DNA of 50,450 nt, taken from the NCBI GenBank assembly GCA_019163335.1, contig JAFLKM010000039.1, positions 1 through 50,450 of the forward strand. The letters are read 5' to 3'. The translations under genes and the position numbers were made by a program. This document shows, piece by piece, positions 9,295 to 20,403 of the stretch. Within the stretch, counting starts at the first letter, position 1; each line of letters starts with the position of its first letter. The notes below the pieces were generated by a model, which saw only the letters and a program-made list of their open reading frames with translations, was not told the DNA's origin and ran no database searches. The DNA comes from Desulfobulbaceae bacterium (GTDB lineage Bacteria; Desulfobacterota; Desulfobulbia; Desulfobulbales; Desulfocapsaceae).

Positions 9295-10872
9295 ATGCCA
9301 CCAGTTACAGAACAAGCGGCGGGGGCCGTCCAAACATCACTGGGACACCCAACATTACCCTCTATTGCTTTTTTCCTGGTTATTGTAGCCATTACCCTGG
9401 TGATCACATACTGGGCAGCTAAACGGACCAAAACCACCAAGGAGTTTTATGCCGCCGGTCGCAGCGTCAGTGCCTTTCAAAACGGCCTGGCCCTTGCCGG
9501 GGATTATATGTCTGCAGCTTCCTTTCTTGGGATTGCCGGAATGGTTGCCCTGAAAGGATATGATGGAATGATTTATGCGGTTGGCTGGCTCGTTGGCTGG
9601 CCGGCCTTGATGTTTCTTGTTGCGGAACCCCTTAGAAATCTGGGTAAATTTACCTTTGCTGATGTTGTTGCCTTTCGTCTGAAACAGACCCCTGTTCGAA
9701 TCGCTGCTGCCATTGGCGGCATTCTGACCGTTCTTTTTTATACCATCGCTCAAATGGTTGGCTCCGGCAGTCTAATCAAGCTGATGTTCGGGTTGCCCTA
9801 TGAAGTGGCAGAGGTCCTCGTTGGGGTTATCATGCTGGCCTACGTCCTTTTTGGCGGAATGCTGGCTACGACCTGGGTGCAGATTATCAAGGCGGTCCTT
9901 TTGCTTTGCGGTGTGTCGGTGATGATGATCATCGTGCTTGCCAAGTTTAACTTTAGTCCCGGTGAGCTTTATTCTGCTGTGGTCACCCAGTATGGCCAGG
10001 GCGCCCTGGAGCCTGGCGGTTTGATCACCAGCCCCATCGATGCAATTTCCCTTGGCTTGGCCTTGATGTTTGGTTTGTTGGGCCTACCCCATATTTTGCA
10101 GCGTTTCTTTACTGTTCCTGATGCCAAGGCCGCCCGGACCTCGGTTCTTTATGCAACAGGTTTTATCGGATATTTCTACATTATTATTCCTATTGTTGGT
10201 TTTGGCGCAGCGGCCCTCGTTGGCCGGCAGGTCATCACCAGTATTGACAAGGGCGGAAATATGGCGGCTCCACTGCTGGCTGAGTTTTTAGGCGGGACGC
10301 CCTTCCTTGGTTTTATTGCAGCGGTTGCTTTTGCCACCATTCTCGCAGTGGTTGCCGGTCTGACCCTGGCCGCAGCCTCTTCTTTCTCCCACGATATTTA
10401 TGTGCACGTCATTAAAAATGGAAACTGTACCGAGCAGGAAGAAGTTCGGGCCAGCAAAATAGCGACACTCCTCTTTGGCATTGTTGCGGTCTGTCTTGGT
10501 ATTCTCTTTAAGGGGCAGAATGTTGCATTTATGGTGGGCTTAGCTTTTGCCATTGCCTGTAGTGCGAACTTCCCAGCGTTGATCCTGTCTATTTTCTGGA
10601 AGCGGTTTACCACGGCAGGAGCAGTGTGTTCCATCCTAACAGGGGCCTTCCTGGCTGTCGGTTTGATCATCATCAGTCCCACGGTATGGGTTGATGTCTT
10701 CAAAAATCCAAAAGGCTCAGAGTTGTTTGCCTTGAAGAACCCTGCCATTGTGTCCATGACTGCGTCTTTTATTGTGGGATGGATTGTTTCACTGGTAACG
10801 AAGGATGAAGTAGCCCAGCAGAAATTTGAAGATGAAAAGATTCGAACTTATCTTGGAGTCGGTGCTGAATAA
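9295..10872 (+). CDS. actP: Cation/acetate symporter (SSS family)
   Basis: The 525-residue protein is a sodium:solute symporter with about 13 hydrophobic helices. Typical SSS/ActP stretches are FYAAGRSVSAFQNGLALAGDYMSAASFLG near residues 51-79, the GLLGLPHILQRFFTVPDAKAAR block near 259-280, and the GLTLAAASSFSHDIYVH block near 357-373. ActP of Escherichia coli (549 residues) takes up acetate and glycolate with a cation. The ribosome binding site AAAGGAGAAAAT precedes the ATG. It is downstream of yjcH and, with acs 5 kb upstream, gives the cell high-affinity acetate uptake and activation. A strong hairpin terminator follows after a palindromic repeat. Confidence 0.93.
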   Translation: MPPVTEQAAGAVQTSLGHPTLPSIAFFLVIVAITLVITYWAAKRTKTTKEFYAAGRSVSAFQNGLALAGDYMSAASFLGIAGMVALKGYDGMIYAVGWLVGWPALMFLVAEPLRNLGKFTFADVVAFRLKQTPVRIAAAIGGILTVLFYTIAQMVGSGSLIKLMFGLPYEVAEVLVGVIMLAYVLFGGMLATTWVQIIKAVLLLCGVSVMMIIVLAKFNFSPGELYSAVVTQYGQGALEPGGLITSPIDAISLGLALMFGLLGLPHILQRFFTVPDAKAARTSVLYATGFIGYFYIIIPIVGFGAAALVGRQVITSIDKGGNMAAPLLAEFLGGTPFLGFIAAVAFATILAVVAGLTLAAASSFSHDIYVHVIKNGNCTEQEEVRASKIATLLFGIVAVCLGILFKGQNVAFMVGLAFAIACSANFPALILSIFWKRFTTAGAVCSILTGAFLAVGLIIISPTVWVDVFKNPKGSELFALKNPAIVSMTASFIVGWIVSLVTKDEVAQQKFEDEKIRTYLGVGAE

Positions 10873-10888
10873 AAACATCTAACCCCAA

Positions 10889-10960
10889 TGAACGGGATAA
10901 GTGTCTTTCGCAGAGTATTGCCTTGTAAATAAACAAGAAAATACTCTGCAAGGCACTTAT
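10889..10960. repeat. Palindromic intergenic repeat, copy 1
   Basis: This 72-bp sequence can fold into one long imperfect hairpin: the left arm (10897 onward, ATAAGTGTCTTTCGCAGAG) pairs with the right arm ending CTCTGCAAGGCACTTAT. The central part CCTTGTAAATAAACAAG is itself a small hairpin. A second copy at 42774-42846 has the same layout. It begins 17 bases after the actP stop and is not followed by a T run, so it is a repeat rather than a simple terminator. Confidence 0.75.
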
Positions 10961-10974
10961 AATCGTTTCTGTTT

Positions 10975-11022
10975 GAACGACAAAAGCGTGTCCGTATCTT
11001 AGGACGCGCTTTTGTCGTTCTT
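10975..11022 (+). terminator. Terminator of the yjcH-actP unit
   Basis: GAACGACAAAAGCG and CGCTTTTGTCGTTC pair perfectly, extended by TGTCC/GGACG around the loop GTATCTTA (10994-11001). The 19-bp arms end in CTT, and the stem could act in both directions. Confidence 0.8.
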
Positions 11023-11382
11023 CATAAGTCGTCCGTATCTAAAATTGTGCCATGCTGAAGGTGTTGACTCATATTGGTTTTCCCATCTGCTCTTATTGGC
11101 ACAACCATCCTGGCCTTATTTTGAGAACAGTCTCAATGCAGGTGAATGAATTTCATCAGATGTAGGTCTTTCATACTGGTGGTTTTTTTTATCCGAGGCT
11201 CTCATAGAGAGAGTCTGCATTTGGCATGGAAGACTCGAAAAAGTTGAGTACCGGATGAGAAAAAAGGGTGGCAGGAGTGGAGTAAAGTTTATAATATTCC
11301 CTATTTATTTTTAGTTGATATTTGAAATGTGGAGTTTTGATTTTCCATCATGGACTTGTTTTTGTATAGGGGGTGAAAGAGG
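11023..11382. other. Intergenic region before the isochorismatase-family gene
   Basis: No gene is supported in these 360 bases. A small hairpin CTCTC-ATA-GAGAG lies near 11198-11215. No promoter with good spacing is evident. Confidence 0.35.
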
Positions 11383-11940
11383 ATGGGGGTGAGTTTGTTA
11401 CGACCAGAACAGTGTTGCCTGCATGTGATCGATCCTCAGCAGAGTCTGATGGCCCATATTTATGAGGCGGATCGGGTGGTTACTAATATCTCCCGTTTAA
11501 TGCAATGCGCCAGGATTCTGAAGATGCCGATTCTCGCTAATACCCAGTACAAAAAAGGATTGGGCCCCTATGTTCCTGAACTGGAAGAGATGATGGAGGG
11601 AGTCCCGTGTCCTGATAAGACCGAGTTTAACGCTCTGGCGAACCAGGAGACCAGGACGTTGATCAATCGATTGCCGGAAACTGTCACCACGCTCATCCTT
11701 GTTGGCGTTGAGACCCATATCTGTATCTACCAGACGGCTATTGGAGCCTTGGAGCACGGGCTGATCCCTTGGGTGGTTGCGGATGCGGTTTCATCGCGTA
11801 CTAAAAATAATTATGATTTGGGACTCTCTCGTCTGGCAGCGGTGGGAGCTTCAGTCGGTCCGGCCGAGATGATTGTTTATGAGTTGCTGGGCCGGGCCGG
11901 AATCCCGGAGTTCAAGGCCGTGCTGCCCTATATTGTATAA
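11383..11940 (+). CDS. Isochorismatase-family cysteine hydrolase
   Basis: The 185-residue protein has the isochorismatase/nicotinamidase fold. The catalytic triad is visible: D17 in HVIDPQQS, K79 in CPDKTEFNA, and C114 in GVETHICIYQTA. The VETHICIYQT and VADAVSSR stretches are typical of the YcaC/nicotinamidase-related branch, which lacks a known universal substrate. The start ATG is preceded by GGGGGTGAAAGAGG. The gene is 39 bases upstream of alaS on the same strand and may be co-transcribed with it. It probably hydrolyses an amide, but the substrate cannot be told from sequence. Confidence 0.85.
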   Translation: MGVSLLRPEQCCLHVIDPQQSLMAHIYEADRVVTNISRLMQCARILKMPILANTQYKKGLGPYVPELEEMMEGVPCPDKTEFNALANQETRTLINRLPETVTTLILVGVETHICIYQTAIGALEHGLIPWVVADAVSSRTKNNYDLGLSRLAAVGASVGPAEMIVYELLGRAGIPEFKAVLPYIV

Positions 11941-11979
11941 GGCGGTTTCTTTTATATCTTAATCCAATGAGTTTTTATT

Positions 11980-14628
11980 ATGAACGGAAATATCATTCGC
12001 CAGAAATTTCTGGACTATTTTGCCAAACATGATCACACCGTGGTGGAGAGCTCGTCTCTTGTGCCCAAGGATGATCCTACCCTACTTTTTACCAATGCCG
12101 GTATGGTTCAGTTTAAAACAGTGTTTATGGGTGAAGAGTGCCGGGAGTATGTACGGGCCACCACTTCTCAGCGTTGTGTTCGAGCAGGTGGCAAGCATAA
12201 TGATCTAGAAAATGTCGGATATACGGCACGCCATCATACCTTTTTTGAGATGCTGGGGAATTTTTCTTTTGGCGATTATTTTAAGGAAGACGCCATCCGC
12301 TTTGCCTGGGAGTTTCTTGTAAGCGAGCTTGGGGTGCCTGCGGAGCAGCTTTGGGTCTCGGTCTATGAAGAGGATGATGAGGCCTTTGCGTTGTGGGAAA
12401 AGGTTGAAGGGTTGCCGCCTGGTCGTATAGTCCGTATGGGGGAGAAGGATAATTTCTGGGCCATGGGCGACACCGGCCCTTGTGGTCCCTGTTCTGAAAT
12501 TCATATTGACCAAGGAGTCGAGGCAGGATGCGGTCGTCCTGACTGCGCTCTGGGTTGTGACTGCGACCGCTTCCTGGAGTTGTGGAATCTGGTCTTCATG
12601 CAGTTTAATCGAGCTGCGGACGGAACCATGACCCGTCTACCTAAGCCTAGTATTGATACCGGGATGGGGCTCGAACGGGTGGCTGCAATCCTTCAGGGGA
12701 AAGTCAATAATTATGACTCAGATCTCTTTCAGCCGATTGTTCAACAGTTGGAAGGGCTCTCCGGACGTCTCTATGGTCAGGATCCGGCTGATTCCACAGC
12801 CATGCGGGTCATTGCCGATCATGCCCGTGCTACCGCATTTCTTGTGTCTGACGGTGTTCTGCCCTCCAATGAAGGTCGGGGGTATGTTTTGCGTCGGATC
12901 ATGCGTCGGGCCGTTCGTTTTGGTCGCAATCTTGGCCTTGTCAAGCCTTTTATGGATGAGGTGACAACGAGCGTGGTTGTCACCATGTCCCATGCCTACC
13001 CCCACCTTCTGGACGCGGTGGAGTTGCTGAAAAAGGTGGTCGTGAGTGAAGAAGAGCGTTTTCGAGAGACGCTGGAAAATGGTCTTGCCCTTCTCGATGA
13101 TGAGATCGAGCGCATTCGTCAGGACAGTGATCCGGTAATCGCCGGAGATTTTATCTTTAAATTATATGATACCTATGGTTTTCCCATGGATATTGTCCGT
13201 GATATCTCCCTTGAAAAAAAGATAGGTTTTGATGAGTTGGGATTTCATGCGGCCATGGACCAGCAGCGTGCCCAGTCTCGAGCCTCCTGGAAGGGAGATG
13301 CTATAAAGCTTCGTGAGCAGGGGGTTAAGGATCTTGCGGAGTGCGGTCTCCGCGCTGAATTTATTGGGTATGAACAGCTTACTGTCAAGACTCGGGTTAA
13401 TACCTTGCTCAGTCCCGCAGGGATAGAGGTTCCCGAGATACCCTTTGGCTCAGAAGGCCGCCTGTTTGTTCTGAAAACGCCTTTTTATGCAGAATCCGGT
13501 GGTCAGGCAGGGGATGTGGGGATGGTGCGGTGGGGAGATGGGCATGCCCGGGTATTAGGGACATGCATCGGAGCAGATGGTATTATCCTCCATCAATTGC
13601 TGGTGGAAGAGGGGCGCTTGCATCTCGGTCAAGAGATTGAAATGTCTGTATCAGAGGAGCAAAGAGGCGATACTGCAGCGAATCATACAGCAACCCACCT
13701 GTTGCAGGCGGCAATGCGTGAGATTCTGGGAGAACATGTTAAGCAGGCAGGCTCTCTTGTGACTGCTGAGAGGTTACGTTTTGATTTCACTCATTTCAGT
13801 CCCCTCAGCCAGGAAGAAATCAATGAGATTGAGCGACGGGTCAACGAAAAGATTCGAAGCAATATGACTGTGGATACCCAGCTTCTGGCTCGCGATGCAG
13901 CCATCGAAATGGGAGCCACGGCTCTTTTTGGTGAGAGGTATGGTGATCAGGTACGAGTTGTTTCGGCAGGTGATTTCAGTAAGGAGCTTTGTGGTGGTAC
14001 ACATGTTTCGGCCACCGGGGCAATAGGCTTGTTCAAGATCGTCTCGGAAAGCGGGATTGCCGCAGGAGTCAGGCGGATTGAGGCCTTAACCGGAAGGATG
14101 GCCATTTTTCAACTGCAGGCAATGGGTGAGCGTGAGCAGGAGCTATGTCACGCCTTGAATGTCAAACCGGAGGGGATTTCTGATAAATTCAAATCGATGG
14201 CCAGCATACAGAAACAACTTGAAAAACAGGTGGCTGAGCTTGCAACCAAGCTTGCTGTCACTGATCTAGGTCATGTATTGCAAACAGCTGTGGAGGTGCA
14301 GGGTGTTAAAGTCGTATCGGCCAGGGTTGAGCTTGATAGTCCCCAGACCCTGCGTGAGCTAGGTGATCGAATGCGCGATAGTATGGGGTCAGGAGTGGCT
14401 GTGCTTGGAGGGGTAATTGCCGACAAAGTGGTGCTGCTGGCAATAGTCTCCAAGGATCTTACAGAAAAAATTTCTGCTGGGGTTCTGGTAGGAAAGGTAG
14501 CCGCTATGGTTGGCGGAAAGGGTGGGGGAAGATCAGATATGGCCCAGGCTGGTGGGCCCATGACCGATAAATTAAATGAAGCCATAGCTTTTGTGCATAA
14601 AATTGTGCAGAATATGCTGGCTAGATAG
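11980..14628 (+). CDS. alaS: Alanyl-tRNA synthetase
   Basis: The 882-residue enzyme charges tRNA-Ala. Class II motif 1 lies in HHTFFEMLGNFSFGDYF, motif 2 nearby, and the motif 3 region is GMGLERVAAILQG. The editing domain carries NHTATHLL and the zinc-site CGGTHV motif, and the C-terminal domain (about 735-882) ends with GGKGGGRSDMAQAGG, typical of AlaS. Length is normal. No strong Shine-Dalgarno sequence precedes ATG 11980; an ATG at 11967 is out of frame. A hairpin overlaps the stop codon. Confidence 0.97.
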   Translation: MNGNIIRQKFLDYFAKHDHTVVESSSLVPKDDPTLLFTNAGMVQFKTVFMGEECREYVRATTSQRCVRAGGKHNDLENVGYTARHHTFFEMLGNFSFGDYFKEDAIRFAWEFLVSELGVPAEQLWVSVYEEDDEAFALWEKVEGLPPGRIVRMGEKDNFWAMGDTGPCGPCSEIHIDQGVEAGCGRPDCALGCDCDRFLELWNLVFMQFNRAADGTMTRLPKPSIDTGMGLERVAAILQGKVNNYDSDLFQPIVQQLEGLSGRLYGQDPADSTAMRVIADHARATAFLVSDGVLPSNEGRGYVLRRIMRRAVRFGRNLGLVKPFMDEVTTSVVVTMSHAYPHLLDAVELLKKVVVSEEERFRETLENGLALLDDEIERIRQDSDPVIAGDFIFKLYDTYGFPMDIVRDISLEKKIGFDELGFHAAMDQQRAQSRASWKGDAIKLREQGVKDLAECGLRAEFIGYEQLTVKTRVNTLLSPAGIEVPEIPFGSEGRLFVLKTPFYAESGGQAGDVGMVRWGDGHARVLGTCIGADGIILHQLLVEEGRLHLGQEIEMSVSEEQRGDTAANHTATHLLQAAMREILGEHVKQAGSLVTAERLRFDFTHFSPLSQEEINEIERRVNEKIRSNMTVDTQLLARDAAIEMGATALFGERYGDQVRVVSAGDFSKELCGGTHVSATGAIGLFKIVSESGIAAGVRRIEALTGRMAIFQLQAMGEREQELCHALNVKPEGISDKFKSMASIQKQLEKQVAELATKLAVTDLGHVLQTAVEVQGVKVVSARVELDSPQTLRELGDRMRDSMGSGVAVLGGVIADKVVLLAIVSKDLTEKISAGVLVGKVAAMVGGKGGGRSDMAQAGGPMTDKLNEAIAFVHKIVQNMLAR

Positions 14629-14685
14629 ATGACTTTTGCATGTCAATTTTGTGAAATTAGGTCAGAAAAACGACATAAGTCATCT
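14627..14685 (+). repeat. Inverted repeat at the end of alaS
   Basis: AGATGACTT (14627-14635) pairs with AAGTCATCT (14677-14685) and ATGTC (14640-14644) with GACAT (14672-14676), enclosing a 27-nt loop. It begins inside the alaS stop codon. The following GTTATTGTT is only weakly U-rich, so termination is possible but not certain. Confidence 0.5.
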
Positions 14686-14729
14686 GTTATTGTTCAGAAA
14701 ACTCCCCCAAATAATCACCACAAAAAAAG

Positions 14730-14758
14730 TTGACACGCTTCATTATATGATGTAGAAC
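14730..14758 (+). promoter_or_regulatory. Promoter of the ATP synthase operon
   Basis: A perfect -35 TTGACA (14730-14735) is followed after 17 bases by TAGAAC (14753-14758), matching four of six consensus -10 positions. It lies about 75 bases before the first atp gene. Confidence 0.6.
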
Positions 14759-14834
14759 CCTCTCACATATTGTGAATCGTCATTCATTTTGAATGAAATT
14801 TCTGTGTATCTTAGTTGAACAGGAGCGTATAAAA

Positions 14835-15260
14835 ATGATTACAATGGACATCACCCTAGTCATTCAGATAGTAAACATGTTTGTTTTGATGTTTCTGCTG
14901 AATGCAATTATTTACAAGCCCGTGCGTAAGATATTACGGGATCGTGCAACTAAGTTCCAGGAGATGCAGGATGATGTTGCGAAGCTTCAGGACAATGCTC
15001 GTCGTCGGCAGGAAGAAGTTGATAAAAAAATGATGTTGGCTTCTGGAAAGGCAAAAGAAGCACTGGATTCAGCCAGGGCAGGGGCGCAAGCTGCCGGGGA
15101 TGAAAAATTGTCAGCCATTAAAGCTGAGGCTGATGCGGAAAAAAATAAGCAGTTGGCAGAAGTGAAAATACAGATTGTTACTGCTGGAAAAGATTTGCAG
15201 GCCAATCTGGATGGTTTTGCCACTGCCATGGCAAGTAAAATTCTGGGAAGGAGCTTCTAA
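14835..15260 (+). CDS. ATP synthase Fo subunit b' (AtpF-type)
   Basis: The 141-residue protein has one N-terminal membrane helix (about residues 6-24) followed by a long charged coiled coil rich in Ala, Lys, Glu and Gln, the form of the peripheral-stalk b subunit. The stretch IIYKPVRKILRDR after the helix is typical. I chose ATG 14835 because AGGAG (14821-14825) is nine bases upstream. It is immediately followed by a second b-type gene, so the pair forms a b/b' heterodimeric stalk, as in other Desulfobacterota, cyanobacteria and alphaproteobacteria. First gene of the operon; the a and c subunits are not in this window. Confidence 0.9.
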   Translation: MITMDITLVIQIVNMFVLMFLLNAIIYKPVRKILRDRATKFQEMQDDVAKLQDNARRRQEEVDKKMMLASGKAKEALDSARAGAQAAGDEKLSAIKAEADAEKNKQLAEVKIQIVTAGKDLQANLDGFATAMASKILGRSF

Positions 15261-15261
15261 G

Positions 15262-15927
15262 ATGAAAAGGGTGCAACGAATGGCCAAAAATTGCGTGCTG
15301 TTTGCCGCAGTCTTGTGGTTCTCTTTGGCTTTGGGTTCTGTTGTCTGGGCATCTGATGCAAGTTCCGTTGCAAAGGATAGTGGGCATGCAGTAGCAGCTG
15401 GGCATGCAAGTGATGCAGGTCATGCTGTGCAAAACAGTCTTTCGCCAGCTAAATTAAAGGATTTAGGTCTCAGGGTTATGAACTTTGCTGCCCTGATGAT
15501 TATTCTTGTCAAGTTTGGTGCCAAGCCCATTGGATCTGCTCTTTCAGGCCGTCGTAAGCAGGTTAAAGATGATCTGGAATCCTTGGAGGCTAAAAAAGCA
15601 GCGGCTGAGCGTTCATATAAAGAATTTTCTGCGAAGCTGGCTTCAGTTGAAAAGGATGTGGATCAGATTGTCGAAAAGGCGATTGCCCAGGCTGAAATTG
15701 AGAAGGCCAAGATTATTGAGCGTGCCGAAAAAATGGCAGAAGATATAAAACGTCAAGCGCAGATGGCAGTTGCCAATGAAGTCACTGCTGCCCGTCGGAT
15801 GTTGAAGAATGAGATTGCGGATCAAGCGGCAGTCATGGCTGAGGCGTTAATCATTAAGAATCTGACCGGCGATGATCAGGTCAAGATTGTGGAAGATTAC
15901 TTAGACAAGGTAGGGGCCATCCAGTGA
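15262..15927 (+). CDS. atpF: ATP synthase Fo subunit b with N-terminal signal-like extension
   Basis: The 221-residue subunit has an N-terminal hydrophobic segment resembling a signal peptide (residues 11-30, ending VVWASDA), then a His/Ala/Gly-rich linker with three GHA motifs (about 41-55), a second membrane helix (about 70-85) and a long charged coiled coil. Such N-terminally extended b subunits occur in Desulfobacterota. The start ATG 15262 has GGAAGGAG 8 bases upstream, inside the end of the preceding gene. It overlaps atpH by four bases (GTGA). It forms the stator stalk with the b' protein and delta. Confidence 0.9.
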   Translation: MKRVQRMAKNCVLFAAVLWFSLALGSVVWASDASSVAKDSGHAVAAGHASDAGHAVQNSLSPAKLKDLGLRVMNFAALMIILVKFGAKPIGSALSGRRKQVKDDLESLEAKKAAAERSYKEFSAKLASVEKDVDQIVEKAIAQAEIEKAKIIERAEKMAEDIKRQAQMAVANEVTAARRMLKNEIADQAAVMAEALIIKNLTGDDQVKIVEDYLDKVGAIQ

Positions 15928-16469
15928 AACAGACAATCTTAGCACGAAGATATGCCAAAGCGCTATTTGCCGTTGGCAAGGAAGAAGGTAAGTTTGAGGA
16001 GTATAATGAAACCCTGCAAGGAGTCGCTGGCTTATATACTTCCCATCCTCAGGTGGTTGACGCCTTAACCAATCCCCTTTACCCCATGGATATTCGACAG
16101 AAGGTAATGGCCGGCATGATTGTGTCAATGGGAGTCGAAAAGATTATGGCCAACTTTCTCAACCTGTTGGTTGAAAAGAAACGGGCAGTGATTCTTCCTG
16201 AGGTAGCAGAAGAATTTCAGGCCATGGTTGATAATGAAAAGAATGTCAGCCACGGCTCTGTCGTGTCTGCCATAGCGTTAAGTGAAGCATTGCAAGACAA
16301 GGTTCGGGCAGCATTAGAAAAGCTTACCGGTAAGAAAGTGGCACTGACCACCAGTGTCGATCCTTCAATTATTGGCGGCATTATTGCCAAGGTTGGAGAT
16401 TTGGAGCTCGATGGCAGTATCAGGACACAACTTGCTGGTTTAAAAGATTCCATTAAGGGGAGAGATTAG
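15924..16469 (+). CDS. atpH: ATP synthase F1 subunit delta
   Basis: The 181-residue protein joins F1 to the peripheral stalk. The N-terminal [11 protein letters not shown] is the family signature, and the C-terminal part ends with the conserved [15 protein letters not shown] and [10 protein letters not shown]. The start is GTG overlapping the atpF stop (GTGA), which points to translational coupling. Two bases separate it from atpA. Confidence 0.95.
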   Translation: MKQTILARRYAKALFAVGKEEGKFEEYNETLQGVAGLYTSHPQVVDALTNPLYPMDIRQKVMAGMIVSMGVEKIMANFLNLLVEKKRAVILPEVAEEFQAMVDNEKNVSHGSVVSAIALSEALQDKVRAALEKLTGKKVALTTSVDPSIIGGIIAKVGDLELDGSIRTQLAGLKDSIKGRD

Positions 16470-16471
16470 AA

Positions 16472-17995
16472 ATGCAAATCAGAGCAGAGGAAATCAGTCA
16501 GATTATTAAAGATCAGATTGGCGGGTACGAGACCAGTATTGACCTGAATGAAACCGGTACTGTTATATCGGTTGGTGATGGTATTGCTCGTGTTTATGGC
16601 GTTCAGAACTGTATGGCCATGGAGCTCCTCGAGTTTCCCGGTGGAATTATGGGTCTTGCATTGAACCTTGAGGAAGACAATGTCGGCTGTGCAGTTCTTG
16701 GCAGTGTCCGTGGAATCAAGGAAGGTGATATTGTCAAGCGGACCGGCAAGATTGCTGAAGTTCCCGTTGGTCCGGCTATGGAAGGCCGGGTTGTTGATGG
16801 TATCGGATTTCCCATTGACGGACAGGGGCCGATCAAAACAACTGAAACTGCCAAGATTGAAGTTTTGGCCCCTGGTGTTATTGCCCGTAAAGGCGTACAT
16901 CAGCCCTGTTATACAGGAGCAAAAGCTGTTGACGCGATGACTCCTGTTGGCAAAGGACAACGAGAGCTTATCATTGGTGATCGTCAGATTGGCAAGACTG
17001 CACTCTGTGTCGATGCAATCATTGCCCAGAAAGAAACGGATGTGCATTGTATTTATGTTGCTGTTGGCCAGAAAAAATCAACAGTAGCCCTGGTTGTTGA
17101 GGCTTTGCGTAAACATGGCGCCATGGCCTATACCACAGTGGTTGCTGCCTGTGCTTCAGATCCTGCTCCTATGCAGTACATCGCTCCGTTTGCCGGTACC
17201 TCTATGGGCGAATATTATCGTGATCGTGGTCAGCATGCCCTTATTATCTATGATGATCTTTCTAAGCAGGCTGTTGCCTATCGCGAGCTTTCTCTTCTGC
17301 TCAGGCGTCCACCAGGACGTGAAGCCTATCCTGGCGACATCTTCTTCAACCATTCTCGATTGCTTGAACGCTCTGCCAAGGTGAATGATGAGCTTGGCGC
17401 TGGATCACTCACAGCCCTGCCGATTATTGAAACCCAGGCTGGTGACGTTTCTGCATTTATTCCTACAAATGTTATCTCCATTACAGACGGTCAGGTATAT
17501 CTTGAGCCGAACCTCTTCTTCTCAGGCGTACGGCCAGCAATCAATGTTGGTTTGTCTGTATCCCGCGTTGGTGGATCTGCGCAGGTAAAAGCCATGAAGC
17601 AGGTAGCTGGTACTCTGCGGCTTGATCTTGCTCAGTATCGTGAACTCGCTGCCTTTGCCGCTTTTGGTTCCGATCTTGATGCCGCCACTCAGGCTCAGCT
17701 GACCCGTGGTGAACGTCTGGTTGAAATTCTCAAACAGCCCCAGTATCAGCCACTTCCAATGCAGAAGCAAGTAACCATTCTGTATGCCGGTGCCAATGGC
17801 TATCTCGACAGTCTCCCGGTTAATACCCTTAAGGACTATGAAGCTGAACTTTTTAACTACATTGAGACCAATGATCCTTCCATTTTTGCAGATCTTAAGG
17901 CTCAAGAAGTTTTCACCGATGACATTAAGGCCAAGCTCAATAAAGCGTTGACCAGCTTCGGTCAAACCTTCAAGGCAACCAGGGGTATCAACTAA
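16472..17995 (+). CDS. atpA: ATP synthase F1 subunit alpha
   Basis: The 507-residue subunit carries the non-catalytic nucleotide site. [11 protein letters not shown] is the P-loop, with Ile where Thr is usual; the signature [17 protein letters not shown] is intact near residue 353. [12 protein letters not shown] at the N terminus is the normal stalk-binding segment. It lies in the b'-b-delta-alpha-gamma-beta-epsilon operon. Confidence 0.97.
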   Translation: MQIRAEEISQIIKDQIGGYETSIDLNETGTVISVGDGIARVYGVQNCMAMELLEFPGGIMGLALNLEEDNVGCAVLGSVRGIKEGDIVKRTGKIAEVPVGPAMEGRVVDGIGFPIDGQGPIKTTETAKIEVLAPGVIARKGVHQPCYTGAKAVDAMTPVGKGQRELIIGDRQIGKTALCVDAIIAQKETDVHCIYVAVGQKKSTVALVVEALRKHGAMAYTTVVAACASDPAPMQYIAPFAGTSMGEYYRDRGQHALIIYDDLSKQAVAYRELSLLLRRPPGREAYPGDIFFNHSRLLERSAKVNDELGAGSLTALPIIETQAGDVSAFIPTNVISITDGQVYLEPNLFFSGVRPAINVGLSVSRVGGSAQVKAMKQVAGTLRLDLAQYRELAAFAAFGSDLDAATQAQLTRGERLVEILKQPQYQPLPMQKQVTILYAGANGYLDSLPVNTLKDYEAELFNYIETNDPSIFADLKAQEVFTDDIKAKLNKALTSFGQTFKATRGIN

Positions 17996-18040
17996 AGGTA
18001 TCAATTTCAGGTCTCAACCAAAAGAGGATAATGGTTTGCC

Positions 18041-18916
18041 ATGGCGAGCTTAAAAGACGTTAAGACTAAGATTAGTGGGGTTAAGAAAACCGCGCAGATT
18101 ACCAAGGCCATGAATATGGTCGCGTCTGCGCGCCTTCGAGGAGCCCAGATGAAGATGGAGGCTTTTCGTCCCTATTCATCTAAATTTGAAGAAGCGATGT
18201 CTAATCTCTCCGGGGGAGCGAATACGGCTTCATTTCCCTTGATGGAAGTTAGAAAAGTTACTTCTGTGGAAATTGTGATTGTCACCTCTGATCGTGGGCT
18301 TTGTGGTTCATTTAATGCAAACATTAACAAGCTTGCTGAAAAAAAGATGAAGGCCTACGAAGCAGAAGGGATAAAAGTCAGCATTGTATGTGTTGGAAAG
18401 AAAGGTCATCAATATTTTAAGAAGACGGGGAAGGTCAGAAAGTCTTATACTGATATAATGGCCGGTTTTCAGATGTTCCATGCACGAGAAATTGCCCAGG
18501 ATGTCGCGGATAACTTTGTGAAAGGTGGTTCTGATAAAGTTGAGGTGTTGTATGGTCATTTTAAATCAGTAGCGGTACAACGACCTGCTGCTCAGGATTT
18601 GCTTCCGGTACAACCACTTGCAAGCACCACTGAGGTCAAGAAGAAAGCAATTAGTGGAGATTATATTTACGAGCCTTCCACTGAAGAGATTATGAACGTT
18701 ATGCAGCCGCTTTATCTGAATGTAATTTTGTACCATGCCATGCTTGAGGTCGGTGCAAGTGAGCATGCTGCCAGAATGACAGCTATGGATAATGCGACTT
18801 CTGCCTGTCGTGACATTGTAAATAGCCTGACTCTGGTATATAACAAGGCTCGTCAGGCCGCCGTAACCGGCGAGCTGATGGATATCGTTGGTGGAGCTGA
18901 AGCCCTTAAGGGATAA
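18041..18916 (+). CDS. atpG: ATP synthase F1 subunit gamma
   Basis: The 291-residue protein is the rotating central shaft. The N-terminal LKDVKTKISGVKKTAQITKAMNMVA helix, SDRGLCGSFN, and the C-terminal EHAARMTAMDNAT followed by NKARQAAVTGEL are family signatures. It starts 45 bases after atpA, preceded by AAAGAGGATAATGGTTTGCC. Confidence 0.96.
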   Translation: MASLKDVKTKISGVKKTAQITKAMNMVASARLRGAQMKMEAFRPYSSKFEEAMSNLSGGANTASFPLMEVRKVTSVEIVIVTSDRGLCGSFNANINKLAEKKMKAYEAEGIKVSIVCVGKKGHQYFKKTGKVRKSYTDIMAGFQMFHAREIAQDVADNFVKGGSDKVEVLYGHFKSVAVQRPAAQDLLPVQPLASTTEVKKKAISGDYIYEPSTEEIMNVMQPLYLNVILYHAMLEVGASEHAARMTAMDNATSACRDIVNSLTLVYNKARQAAVTGELMDIVGGAEALKG

Positions 18917-18954
18917 TAGACCATTACCAATTTAAAGACTTTGAGGAGGGGTGA

Positions 18955-20376
<1,422 letters not shown>

Positions 20377-20403
20377 TCTCAGACTTTCGAAGAGGTCAAT
20401 TCA

